NCBI GenBank assembly: GCA_033398695.1
Contig: CM065802.1
Location: 203,069,096-203,133,095 of the forward strand
Reading direction: 5' to 3'
DNA from: Orobanche coerulescens
Taxonomy: Eukaryota > Streptophyta > Magnoliopsida > Lamiales > Orobanchaceae
Length of the DNA stretch: 64,000 nt
Shown one piece after another: positions 1-10,496 of this stretch. Position 1 is the first letter of the stretch, and each line of letters opens with the position of its first letter. The position numbers and the translations under genes are program-made. Under the pieces are notes generated by a model that saw nothing but the letters and a program-made list of their open reading frames with translations, had not been told where the DNA came from and ran no database searches.

Positions 1-25
1 TATACATTCCGATGTTTGTGGTCCT

Positions 26-2518
26 ATGAAGACTAGGACGCTTGGTGGTTGCCTATACTTTGTCACATTCATCGATGATCATTCGAGGAAGGTGTGGGCA
101 TACACCTTAAAGACCAAAGATCAAGTTTTGGATGTTTTTAAACAATTTCATGCATCGGTGGAGAGAGAGACCGGGAAGAAGTTGAAGTGTATTCGGATGG
201 ATAACGGTGGAGAATACACTGGGCCTTTTGATGAGTATTGCCGAGAGCAAGGGATCCGACATTAAAAGTCACCACCAAAGACTCCGCAACTTAATAGCTT
301 GGCGGAGAGGATGAATCGGACTTTGGTTGAGAGAGCTCGATGTTTGCTCTCACATGCCGGATTACCAAAGTCATTTTGGGGAGAAGCTTTGAATGTGATT
401 AATTTGACGATGTGCGTTCCTTTGGAGTTTGATGTCCCGGACAAAGTGTGGAGCGGTAAAGACATTTAATATCGCCACTTATGGGTTTTTGGATGTAAAA
501 CGTTTGTACACATTCCTAAAGATGAGAGGTCGAAGCTTGATTCCAAGACGAAGCCATGTATCTTTATTGGCTATGGTCTTGATGAGTTCGGGTATAGATT
601 GTATGACCCGGTAACTAAGAAGCTTGTTCATTCGAAAGATGTTGTTTTTGTTGAAGATCAAATGATGAAAGATGTTGAGAATGGAGAGTCGGCTCCACAA
701 CATGATTATGATCTTATTGATTTGGACCCTGTTCCTCCACAACATATTTATACACCTAGTGGAGATGGCGTCCAAAATGATGAACAACATGATACCAGTG
801 ATGGTGATGAGTTGAGACAAGATGATACAGATGGAGTTCGACCCGAGCTACCCGTACCGAACATGCCCTCATTTGTTCCACTTAGACGGTCGGCGAGGGA
901 CCGTCATCCCTCCACTCGTTATTCGGCCGATGAGCATGTTTTACTCACCGGCGAGGGAGAGCCCGAATATTATGAGGAGGCTATGGAGGATGAGAACAAG
1001 AATGAGTGGATGGATGCCATGCAAGACAAGATGAGTTCGTTGCATGAGAACAATACATACGAGTTGGTGAAGTCAGAGGAGCATACTTCATTGAGAAATA
1101 AATAGGTGTATAAGGTGAAGTTGGAGGAGCATACTTCATTGCCCCGATACAAAGCTAGACTCGTAGTCAAGGGCTTTAGACAAAAGAAAGGCACTGATTT
1201 TGACGAGATTTTTTCTCCACTTGTGAAGATAGGATCGATTCGATTGGTCCTTGGTATAGCGGCTAGTCTTGACCTTGAGATTGAGCAAATGAATGTCAAG
1301 ACGGCATTTTTTCATGGAGACCTCGATAAAGAGATATATATGAAGCAACCTGGAGGGTTTCAGGTTAAGGGAAAAGAGGATTATGTTTGTAGACTCCATA
1401 AGAGTCTATATGGATTGAAGCAAGCACCACGGTAATGGTATAAAAAGTTCGAGTCGGTTATGGGGGAGCAAGGCTATCGGAAGACGACCCTGGACCATTG
1501 CGTGTTTTTCAAGAAATTTGGAGATAATGATTTTATCATCCTATTGCTTTATGTGGATGACATGTTGATCGTTGGCAAGAATGCCGAAAGGATTGCCAAT
1601 TTGAATAAAGAGTTGAATAAGTCTTTTGCCATGAAAGACTTGAGGGCCGCTAAACAGATTCTTGGGATAAGAATCACTCGGGATAGAGCAGCCCGGAAAT
1701 TATACATGTCACAAGAGAAATATATTGAGAAGGTGCTTAAACGCTTTAACATGGACAAAGCTAAGGTTGTTAGTTCGCCTCTTACTAACAATTTTAAATT
1801 GACGAGTAAGGATTGCCCTACGACGAAGGAAGAGATTGAGGAAATGGATAAAGTTCCTTATGACTCTGCGGTCGGGAGTTTGATGTATGCCATGGTATGT
1901 ACGAGGCTCGACATTGCTCATGCCGTGGGAGTGGTGAGCCATTTTCTATCGAATCCAGGAAATAAGCATTGGGAAGCCGTAAAGTGGATATTTAGATATT
2001 TACGGGGTACTTCCAAAGTAGGGATCACATTTGGAAATGGGAAAGCGATGCTTGTTGGTTATTCCGATTATGATATGGCAGGAAACGAGGATAATAGAAA
2101 ATCCACTTCTGGTTATTTGATGAAATTTGCAGGGGGAGTCGTGTCATGGCAATCGAGATTGCAAAAGTGTGTTGCCTTGTCAACAACGGGGGCCGAGTAT
2201 ATTACGGTGGTGGAAGCGAGTAAAGAGCTCTTATGGTTAAAAATGTTTTTACAAGAGCTTGGCTTCCGAAAATAACGTTATGTGGTTCTTTGTGATAGTC
2301 AGAGTGTGATTCATTTGGCGAAGAATGTGACTTTTCACAAAAGAATAGAACATATCGATGTGAGATATCATTGGATTCGAGATGCATTGGAGGACGGTTT
2401 GTTTGAACTTGATAAAGTTCACACCGATGATAATGGTTCTGATATGTTAACTAAGGCATTGGGTAGAGAGAAGGTTAAAGTATGTTGCTCGATCGCCGGG
2501 ATGGCGAACTCTTCCTTT
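26..2518 (+). pseudogene. copia pol (integrase-RT-RNase H), dead
   Basis: Remnant of the copia polyprotein that would integrate and copy the element. Visible are the integrase core (HSDVCGP, FIDDHSR, RMDNGGEY), the LAERMNRT segment after a stop, an RT with intact YVDD at 1550-1561, and an RNase H with VLCDSQSVIHLAK. Stops at 263-265 and 1433-1435 are shared with copy B, so they predate the duplication. Stops at 466-468 (TTTAA where copy B has TTTCA) and 1103-1105 (TAG for Trp) are private to this copy. A 12-bp deletion relative to copy B lies near 391-400. It is a relic with no single open frame. Confidence 0.88.
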
Positions 2519-2538
2519 ATTCCAGAAAAAGAGAGATT

Positions 2539-3410
2539 TGTAGGAGTTATTTTCGAAATATAGGCCTTCCCGGAGTCGACTGGACTCTGCGCGGCGGCAC
2601 ACATCTCCTGTGCCGCGGCACACCATTTTTCCCACGAATCTCCTGGAGCTGCTGTACTCCGGGCCGCAGCCCCCTGGGACCCCTCCTCTCGGTCGTTTTC
2701 TGAGTGTGCCGCGGCATACAGGGTCAAATCAGCCATTAGGATGTCTTTTTAGCAGCATTTGTGCTGCGTTTTCTTTACTTTCACCCACCATTTTGAGAGC
2801 ACCAACAAGAGAGAGATACAAGAGAGAAGAAAAATAGAGAGATATACTTGTTCGATTTCTCGGAGTTGTACCGATCGGATCGTCGTGATATTTTGACAAG
2901 AGCTTGATAGCAATTGGGCAAATCTTTTCACCGGAGTAGATCAAGGTTTTGAGTCCGGAAATTAGGGTATTTTGTTAGCTTTTTGTATAAGCTATTTACG
3001 GTGTTTTTCTTTCTCGATCTTGTTATTGTTGTGTATTCCAAATACTTGAAGATTATTTATACCAAGTATTTGAAGATTATTGTTGTATACCTCTAATTTG
3101 TACTAGGGACGAATCGCATGTTGTGAATTGGTGATAGTGGATTTAAGCGCTTCGGTCCCGTGGTTTTTACTCTCGTTTTGAGGGGTTTTCCACGCTAAAA
3201 ATTGTGTCTCATTGTTTATTATTTTTTGATATCATTTGTATTGTTTGTCGAGTTGTATTTGATTTACTATACTCGTCGGTAACCTCAAAGTTACGATTGA
3301 GATTGGGAAAGTTGTCAAACGAGGTTCCGTATTTTCGTTGTGACGTCTTTGTGTCGTGTTTCCCAAGTGAGTTGTAACTACCAAGACAAAGTCAATATTG
3401 TTTGTGATAC
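2539..3410 (+). repeat. Copia-1A 3' LTR
   Basis: The LTR begins TGTAGGAG directly after a purine tract. Near 2590-2720 it holds the palindrome TGTGCCGCGGCACA (perfect at 2609-2622) with degenerate copies at about 2590 and 2705. At 3158-3205 it has the pair GTGGTTTTT / GGGTTTTCCACG, also seen in the TRIM-like LTRs at 51872-54201. No terminal CA could be fixed; the end is estimated from where intron-like sequence begins. Confidence 0.65.
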
Positions 3411-3550
3411 AAGAATATAGTTTTAGATTGAATTATTTAATTTTTTTATATAATTGCTTCACTTTTTATTATATGACTGTTGACAGAATTGAGCTTTATC
3501 AAAATAATTGATTAATTGATTTCAACTTTTGCTGTAGACGTTCATCGCAC

Positions 3551-4857
3551 GCGAGAATGGTAAGTTTGGTCCAAAATTATAGTAGGAGTGAGACGTTGAG
3601 TCCCGCGTTTGTTCCACGTGTGATTTTTAGTACAACTTTCAAAAATTGGCAAAGATGGTCCGAAACTGTAATTTGTAGACTAAATCTGCTTAGCTGGCAT
3701 ATTTTTGCTTAGGTGGCCAAAATTCAAATTTTGTGAATTTATTTATTTTTATTTAAAAAAATCTGCAAAATTAAATAAAAAATTCTGGACTATATTAATA
3801 TTAAAAATATTAAAAATCAGTAATTTTATTTTTAATCCTAGAATATTAATATTGAAAAATAAAAAAAAAGTTATTTTAAATTCAGAAATTAGAAAGTCTA
3901 AAAAATTCTGAACTATTTAAAAAATTCGGAAATTAGTAAATTTATTAAAAAATATTAAAAAATATTAATATTAATATTAATATTAATATTGAAAAATATT
4001 AAGAAATTGGTAATTTTATTTTTAATTCTGAAATATTAATTTAAAAAATCAAAAAAAATATTTTAAATTTGGAAATTAGAAAATCTAAAAAATTCTGAAC
4101 GATTTAAAAAATTATTAATATTCGGATAGCATGTGACCGTTAAAAAATTTCCAAGTTTAAAATAATTTTTTTTATTTTTTAATACTATTATATTCCAGAA
4201 TTAAAAATAAAATTACCGATTTTTTAATATTTTTTAACATTAATATTAATATTAATATTAATATTTTTTAATAAATTTACTAATTTCTGAATTTTTTAAG
4301 TAGTTCAAAATTTTTTAGATTTTCTAATTTCTAAATTTAAAATATTTTTTTTTATTTTTCAATATTAATATTCCAGAATTAAAAATAAAATTACCGATTT
4401 TTAATATTTTTTTAATATTATTATTAATATTAATATTCGGAAATTTTTAATATTTTTTAATAAATTTACCAATTTCGAATTTTTAAATTGTTCAATTTTT
4501 AGATTTTTTAATTTCCGAATTTAAAATAACTTTTTTTTATTTTTCAATATTAATATTCCAGAATTAAAAATAAAATTACCGATTTTAATATTTTTTTAAT
4601 ATTAATATAGTTCAGAATTTGTTTTTTTTTTTTAATTTTGCAGATTTTTTAAATAAAAATAAATAACTTAACAAAATCTGAATTTTGGCCACCTAAGCAA
4701 AAATCTGCCAGCTAAGCAGATTTAGTCCACAAAATTACAATTTCGGACCATCTTTGCCAATTTTTGAAAATTGTGGACTAAAAATCACATGTGGAACAAA
4801 CGTGAGACTCAACGTCTCACTCCTGCCATAATTTTGGACTAAACTTGTCATTCTCCC
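3551..4857. mobile_element. Foldback MULE-like element A
   Basis: A palindromic, extremely AT-rich element with very long terminal inverted repeats. The left end reads GCGAGAATGGTAAG and the right end is the complement of GGGAGAATGACAAG; the complementarity runs hundreds of bases inward. It is flanked by the 10-bp direct repeat TTCATCGCAC (3541-3550 and 4858-4867). A 9-11 bp TSD with long TIRs is typical of Mutator-like elements. There is no transposase. The uninterrupted run of five A's near 4780 is the empty site for the CACTA insertion present in copy B. Confidence 0.85.
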
Positions 4858-5717
4858 TTCATCGCACAGGAGCAAATATGCCTTAGCAGACTGTGGGTGG
4901 CCAAAGATCCAACTTGGACAGTTGCATATCGTCCGATTGCAAAAAGAAGAAGAATTTACATAACGATAGTTCCAAAAACGGAGAACGTCATGGGAGCAGA
5001 CAAAGTACTTACAATATACTTTTATGTTACGGAAATTCCGATTTTGGATTCTTTTCTTTGCGTTGGGCGTTCCAAATGACTGGGAGGTGGTAAAGCTGAT
5101 TAACCTAGACATCAATGATTCTGCTATTGCGAATATACTTGTCGCATCAATTTATGACGCCGATAAAAAGTACGGGGGTTTTTGTAAGGAAGGAAATGCA
5201 GTAAAACACATCAGCGATCTCATGAAGAGCCGTAAATGTTGAGGAAAATTACACTTCTTTTAGAAAATAGTGTCAAAATAAATGACACTTGCACAGCGGA
5301 ATTAGGATAAATATTTTCCCACTATCTGGAATTAAAAAATGGGATATTAAAAATAATGAAGACAAGAATTTTACGTGGAAAACCCAAATTGGGAAAAACC
5401 ACGGGAGGACCTTAGTCCGAAAAACTTCCACTATGACTATAGTAGGATTACAGAATTCTCACTAAATAAATTAGGGGATACACAATCTCTCAAGAGGATA
5501 TCTCTCGAAGTACAAAAATATCTCAAGTAATCAACTTGGAATGATTAAGAAAATAGGAAACACTCATTTTGAGAGAGATAGAAAATACTCTATATTTTTC
5601 TCTCGTTTTCTTCTCTCAATACTCTATTTTCTATATATATTTCACTCTTCTGCACTTTTTCTTGCACGTTTGCCTGATTGCTTTGATTAAAGAATGCTTA
5701 ATTTATAGAGGAGTGAG

Positions 5718-6652
5718 TGTTGCTGCCCGAAATATTATCCGGAGATAGATATTGCTGGAATGGACGGAGAACAAACAAGGTGCGAGAGCACGTCCGAGGG
5801 AATGGAAATAACACAAGATTTTCCGGTTTTGTTAGGCCCGGGCTTGAATGCTCTCACGAGATGTTATTGATAGGAATACGTTTGAGTACAAATATTAATG
5901 TAAGAATGCGATTACAATGAGTGTAAAAGATCTTATATATCTAGCTGTTGAGTGCTTGCCGGAAGAACTAGAGTTGCTCTGAGTTCTTGCTCTCGTTTCT
6001 GCCGACCGTCTTAGGATTAAGAGGTGCTGAGAATGAGAGAGAAATATTTCCGAAGTGTATAGCGTTGCCAAGAGAGTGAAAGCCGAAAAAGCCAAGCCCT
6101 TTCCTAAATGTAGGAAGCCTTCTATTTATAGGAGCTGAGATGCCTTTTTCTGACGGGCGATCGCCTTCCATGTAATATAATAAGGGGCGATCGTCTTTTA
6201 GCACATGGGCTATCTGCCTTGAAGTCCGCGGCTGCTGCTGGCAGCCAGCTGTGCGGTCCAATGAGGAGCCTGCACAGTCACTGTCCCGGGCAGTCCCACT
6301 TTGCACCTTTCGGCGGGTCTGTCGGTAGGTGAGCAGATGGTGACAGGCTGTGGTCAACGATCCATGTTCTGCGGCGCCTTATCCGGATCTGCACGTGGGT
6401 CCTTGATTCGAGCTTCGGCCTTCGCCGACTAGACGGGTGATGGCCTCGCGTGGCATGAGGCGGTCGTCCTTGGCGGGCACCAGAGTCGATCGCCAGGTGC
6501 CAAGAGACGATCGCCTTAGATGTCGATCGCTCGGCACTGGGACTTGACCTGGGACCCTCAATCGGCCAATCTGCCTTGGCTGTTTGGCTTTGGCTCGGTC
6601 GCCCGGTCTCTGTGCCGATCGCCTGTTGAGATGTATAAATCTCGACACCACA
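5718..6652 (-). mobile_element. Solo LTR, Tat/Athila-like gypsy, copy A
   Basis: It begins TGTTGCTGCCCG, ends CGACACCACA, and is flanked by GTGAG (5713-5717 and 6653-6657). At the same site copy B carries a full element with two LTRs of this family (45864-49969), so this is a solo LTR left by LTR-LTR recombination. On the minus strand a TATAAATA box (6123-6130) lies downstream of a cluster of GCGATCGC-type palindromes (6155-6625). Confidence 0.88.
6123..6625 (-). promoter_or_regulatory. LTR promoter: TATA box plus GCGATCGC palindromes
   Basis: On the minus strand, about six copies of a GATCG-centred palindrome (near 6158, 6184, 6486, 6506, 6521 and 6615) lie upstream of TATAAATA (complement of 6123-6130). 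The same layout recurs at 46268-46783 and 49454-49945. The promoter role is inferred from position in the LTR. Confidence 0.55.
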
Positions 6653-7143
6653 GTGAGCTGCTCCTTTTTCTTCATTCATAGCCGCCGTTATTGAATTCTC
6701 ATGGTGGCTTGGTTTAAATTTTCAAACTTCCGTAGGCTGCTGCAGCAATTGTGGAATTCAAGAATTGTTGGCTGGGAAGCAAAACTTGACTTTCCATTCT
6801 TCATCAACAAAGTTTTCAATACAGTAGGCTAATGGGATCTACTGATGTGAACTTTCTAACAGTAAATTCCCACCTGATGAATCTGTGGAACAATGTATTC
6901 AAAACTACCTCTTTCCCATCTTAGCAGCCCAAGGCATAAGGCCTGTTTTCTAGCATATATGGTCGAATGTCTCTTGGAGGCTTAAAGAGGGCACGGTAAA
7001 GTTGATAATAGGGATGATATTATGACCAAGAGGTTGGACTTGGCTGGTGAGCTACAAGAGAGAGAATTGAAAGTTCACATCAAACACGCAGAGAGGCGCA
7101 TGGTTAAAGCTATACAACGGGACCTTGAACTGTTTTCTATGGC

Positions 7144-8488
7144 TTTTTTTTAAAGACAACTTTATCCTTAACTTTCAACGAAGTTAGTAACATATAGACG
7201 GCAGTACACGAAGTTTAAGTAAAGTGAATGCCCAGTGTTGCAACAAGTGATAGATATTAAAATTCAGTATTTCAAATGGTATCTTGAGTAAAGTCCAGGT
7301 AGAGAAAGTGCACTTTATTCTTTATTTAAATGAACATGAGTCATCGTAGCGGAAGCTTTATTCCCATTTTGGAATTGAAGCATTGGAACAAATTGAAAGG
7401 AATCACATGTAAACGACTCTCAGAATTTTGTTCAACTTGTTCATCTCAGAAATTGTATGTTGAAGCCTCTTAAAAAGTCAATGCGATTCTTCTCCTCCAC
7501 GCACACAGTCACGTCACCCTCATACCGCACCCCTCTCCGGCCACCAGCTCCAGCAGCCACCATCGCCAGCCGTTTCAAAGCATCTCCGACGTCCAAACCA
7601 TCCATCTGTTCGCAGATCCGCCATCACTGATGCACGCCGCACCTGAATATATTACATATACATGCCCGCTGTCGTCTACCTACCTCCCGACGACTAGGGC
7701 TTATCGCGTTAAATGACCCGACAAAAACGGGCGTCTCGGACGCTCGAAAAACAAGCTGCAACTTCGCCTCAGTCTGCTCCTTAAGATCCTGATCACTGCA
7801 TAGCGGAAAAACATGTGCCGAAGGCCCGAAGTCAGCTGCCACTTCCACCATAGCTCCAATTAGCAAGGGTTCTATAGCTAAAGTTATCAGAAATGATGCT
7901 CCGACGGTCACACAAGTCTCAGCCGAAGATGTCCTGCTGTCATGTCCACTGTCGTCATTCGAAACCCTAGTGGCGCTGAACTAACGAGAAACAGAGAAGA
8001 AGAAGACGGTGCCAGGCAACCCGTCGATATTAGGCCCAGCTCCACTTTTGGACCCGACGACAATTTTGGACAGTCTGGAATCTCCTACTTGAGGTTAGTC
8101 TTAATCATCACGGACCTGCAACTTAAACTCCCAGCTCAATCCCATTTTTAAGCCCATGGACTTTTCTAATCCCGGGCCAACCCACACCCGTACACTCCAA
8201 CCTGCATCTCAAGTCGGACCAGCCCAGCTTAAACCCAACCCTTCAGCCCTACCCACAAACATATCCTATCCCACTCCTCAACCCACGTCCCAGCCCACAG
8301 CCTTTCCCCAGCCCACAAATACTATCCAACTAGATAATATCATCCGCCCAGTACTCAACCCGCCCCCGGACCTAAACCAGAACTCACCTTACAGCCCAGA
8401 AATAATCCCAACCCATAAGAAATCGGACCTTTATCCTGTAAATTTGTCCCGATAAATTCCAACCCGACACCCGTGTTGAGTTTTTATC
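7144..8488. other. Unassigned sequence ending at the duplication junction, copy A
   Basis: No gene is recognised. From about 7308 to 8488 it matches copy B (about 50629-51801) with a single one-base indel in an A-run near 7806. A 99-codon proline/threonine-rich open frame at 8156-8455 is preserved identically in both copies, but I see no known domain. It could be transposon-derived (for example a LINE ORF1 tail) or chance. The last 15 bases, TGTTGAGTTTTTATC, equal the start of the Copia-2 LTR at 51787. Confidence 0.5.
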
Positions 8489-9394
8489 TACTGGTGTTTA
8501 GCAAAGACAAACCGGAAGGCAATTCGACCCGGATTGGTCTATTTTGCATCGCCAAATGTGGGGCTATATTCGACCATGGGTTGATGATAATGTGTTGAAT
8601 CATATTAGTGGAGAAAAGGATGCTCGAGAATTGTGGCACAAGCTCGAGCAATTGTATGCTAGGAAGACGGGGAATAATAAGCTATTCCTCATTAAACAAA
8701 TGATGAACCTAAAATATCGAGATGAGACTCATCTGTCGGATCATTTGAATGCATTCCAAGACATCATTAATCAACTTGCAGGAATGGGCATTAAATTCGA
8801 AGAGGAGGTTCAAGCTTTGTGGTTGTTGGGCACATTGGCGGATACTTCGGAGACGTTTCGTACGTCGTTGTCTCACTCTGCCCCCGATGGTGTCATTTCG
8901 ATGGAACTTGCTAAAGAGAACATGCTGAATGAGGAGGTCAGAAGAAAGTCACAGGGATCTTCGTCGCAGTCGAATGTTCTTGTTACCGAAAGGCGGGGGA
9001 GAGGTCAAAGCAGAGGTCCGAGTAATAGAGGGCCACAAAGAAGTAATTCTAGAGGGAAGTATGCCAATATTGAATGCTATCATTGTGGTAAGAAAGGGCA
9101 TACGAAGAAATTTTGCCGACAACTAAAGAAGCAAAATTGCCAAGGCAGAGAAAACACTCAAAAGAAGGAGAGCAGGAGTAATGAAAAAGCCGAAGTAAAT
9201 ACTACTACCAAGGAGTTCTTTGTATGTTGTGATTATAATATGGTGAACCTTGTCAGAGATGAGTCAAGTGGGGTGGTCGAAAGTAGAGCTACGTGTCATG
9301 TTACGTCACGTAGGGATTTCAATTCCTCTTATACTTCGGGTGATTATGGGATAGTCAAGATGGGTAATGATGGGTTATCCAAGATTGTTGGAGT
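8489..9394 (+). pseudogene. copia gag and start of protease, 5'-truncated
   Basis: Copia capsid/nucleocapsid, which packages element RNA. The open frame shows HRQMWGYIRPWVDDNVLNHI, a leucine-rich UBN2-type gag core, an RG-rich stretch and a CCHC zinc knuckle CYHCGKKGHTKKFC (about 9078-9120). The protease active site that follows reads ESRATCHVTS where copia proteases have a D-S-G-A motif, so the catalytic aspartate and glycine are both replaced. The N-terminus is missing at the junction 8488/8489. The frame is cut at 9394 by the gag-only LTR element. Confidence 0.85.
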
Positions 9395-10470
9395 TGTTGG
9401 AATATTTTATTCCATACATTTATTAACAGAGTTTTGATGATTAAGTTGATAAACAAAACAAAATAACAAAGAGGCAAAACAAAGCATCGAAGAAGTCGAA
9501 GACGCAAAAAACTGGAAATAGCATGCTTAATGTACGTAACAAAGAGTTAATAGCGTACGTAACAGTGCATGTTTAACGTACGTAAGGAAGAAGGCTTAAC
9601 GTACGTAATGGAGTGCTTCAGTATTCAAACAAGATGAACGTTGGAGATGACGTCATGGCATAGGTTAGCGAGCAACGGATATGTTGACAAATGTTAACGT
9701 ACGTAATGGACAATGGCTAACGTACGTAACACAGAATACAGAAGCCACTGAACTGTTTTATGAAGAAGCTAACGTACGTAACCAGTAGAGGTTAACATAC
9801 ATAATATCGCTAGCATACGTAATATTGGAGTGATAGCGTACGTAATGAAGGCACAGGAAGCTAACGGCTAGTTGGAAGAGAAATGCCTATAAATACCACT
9901 TCTAATGGTATTCATTCTACAACAACACAAAGCATTCGATATATTGATCAGAGATTATTTTACACATTCTTGTTGTTGGAATTGTGCTTATATTGATAGT
10001 TTGAGTGTTTATACATTCAACACATACACGAGAGGTAAAATAAAAGATACGATTGAATTCGGTGTTATTAGGATTAAGGATCTGACATTGTTAGAATCGC
10101 AATCGATATCTAAGTGAGGTTTATCTAGTACCCATAGAAAGCTAGAGTGGTTGATTCCTTGTCCAATAGAAAAGGAAAATAGTTTAACTTGGACCGACAC
10201 AAAGATAAGTACAAGCGGTAATATCTCGACCGATAGAAGAGAGATTGTACGGTTTAACTTGGACCGATAGACGACAAGTTTGTAACGGTTATCTCTCGAC
10301 CGATAGAAAAGAGGTGCAGATGTTGATCTTCATCCTATTTAAAAAGATACCGAGAGAGGATGTAGGCTTCGTTAATAGTCGAACCTCTATAAATCCGTGT
10401 GTCATTTATTTTCCGCACCTTTATATTTACACTTCCGCACAACGGCGCAAATAACGATTTTGCTCCAACA
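9395..10470 (+). repeat. 5' LTR of the gag-only element
   Basis: It starts TGTTGGAATA and ends GCTCCAACA. It carries about ten copies of a TAACGTACGTAA-type palindrome (about 9528-9845) just upstream of a TATA box. The 3' LTR has the same length and differs at scattered bases, so insertion was relatively recent. Confidence 0.92.
9528..9895 (+). promoter_or_regulatory. LTR promoter: TACGTA palindrome array plus TATAAATA
   Basis: About ten copies of TAACGTACGTAA or one-base variants, spaced roughly 20-60 bp, stop about 45 bp before TATAAATA at 9888-9895. That placement puts them in U3. The binding factor is unknown. Confidence 0.6.
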
Positions 10471-10496
10471 ATTGGTATCGGAGTGGTACCTCCAAT

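Larger units (their letters stand above)
1..3410 (+). mobile_element. Copia-1A, Ty1/copia element, 3' part (tandem copy A)
   Basis: The 3' two thirds of a plus-strand Ty1/copia retrotransposon; the window edge cuts it inside integrase. Order is integrase, reverse transcriptase, RNase H, polypurine tract (2524-2538) and a 3' LTR starting TGTAGGAG at 2539. Integrase before RT is the copia order. It aligns along its length with 14028-17450, the same element in the second tandem copy. It sits in an intron of the NRPD2-like pseudogene, whose acceptor is at 3536-3537. I could not fix the exact LTR end, so 3410 is approximate. Confidence 0.85.
5237..6861 (-). mobile_element. Solo LTR in the NRPD2 exon, copy A (with nested LTR)
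   Basis: It starts TGTTGAGG, ends TTCTAACA, and is flanked by the 5-bp TSD GTAAA (5232-5236 and 6862-6866). Removing it makes the NRPD2 reading frame continuous, which fixes both borders. It is about 690 bp once the nested LTR at 5718-6652 is subtracted. The box at 5371-5406 (ACGTGGAAAACCC ... GGGAAAAACCACGG) is the reverse complement of one in the Copia-1 LTR and resembles the TRIM-like LTRs, so it is probably a minus-strand copia/TRIM-type LTR. Confidence 0.8.
3538..7143 (+). pseudogene. NRPD2: NRPD2/NRPE2-like exon, copy A (RNA polymerase IV/V subunit 2)
   Basis: The second-largest subunit of Pol IV/V, which acts in RNA-directed DNA methylation. Coding pieces are 3538-3550, 4868-5236 and 6867-7143, after an acceptor (GCTGTAG) at 3531-3537. 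They encode TFIAQEQICLSRLW, then EIPI, FFALGV, IANILVASI, MKSRKFPPDESV and RLDLAGELQERELKVHI, matching the family in order. The breaks are insertions: a MULE 13 bp into the exon (TSD TTCATCGCAC) and a solo LTR (TSD GTAAA) between MKSRK and FPPDES. An extra T near 5042 shifts the frame in this copy only. A frameshift before KACFLAYM and a TAA after LLEA are shared with copy B. The remaining exons of the gene are absent. Confidence 0.85.

Noticed and set aside
5243..6861. Intron of the NRPD2-like gene between MKSRK and FPPDES
   Set aside because: LTR-type ends, TSD GTAAA and restoration of the family's continuous sequence show it is an insertion.
8156..8455. 99-codon proline-rich ORF as a real gene (duplicate at 51469-51768)
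   Set aside because: Identity between copies follows from the block-wide identity; there is no domain, no promoter and low-complexity composition. Kept only as a note in the region entry.
9528..9845. Regularly spaced palindromic repeats considered as a CRISPR-like array
   Set aside because: The context is a plant LTR promoter, units are short and variably spaced, and there are no unique equal-length spacers or cas genes.
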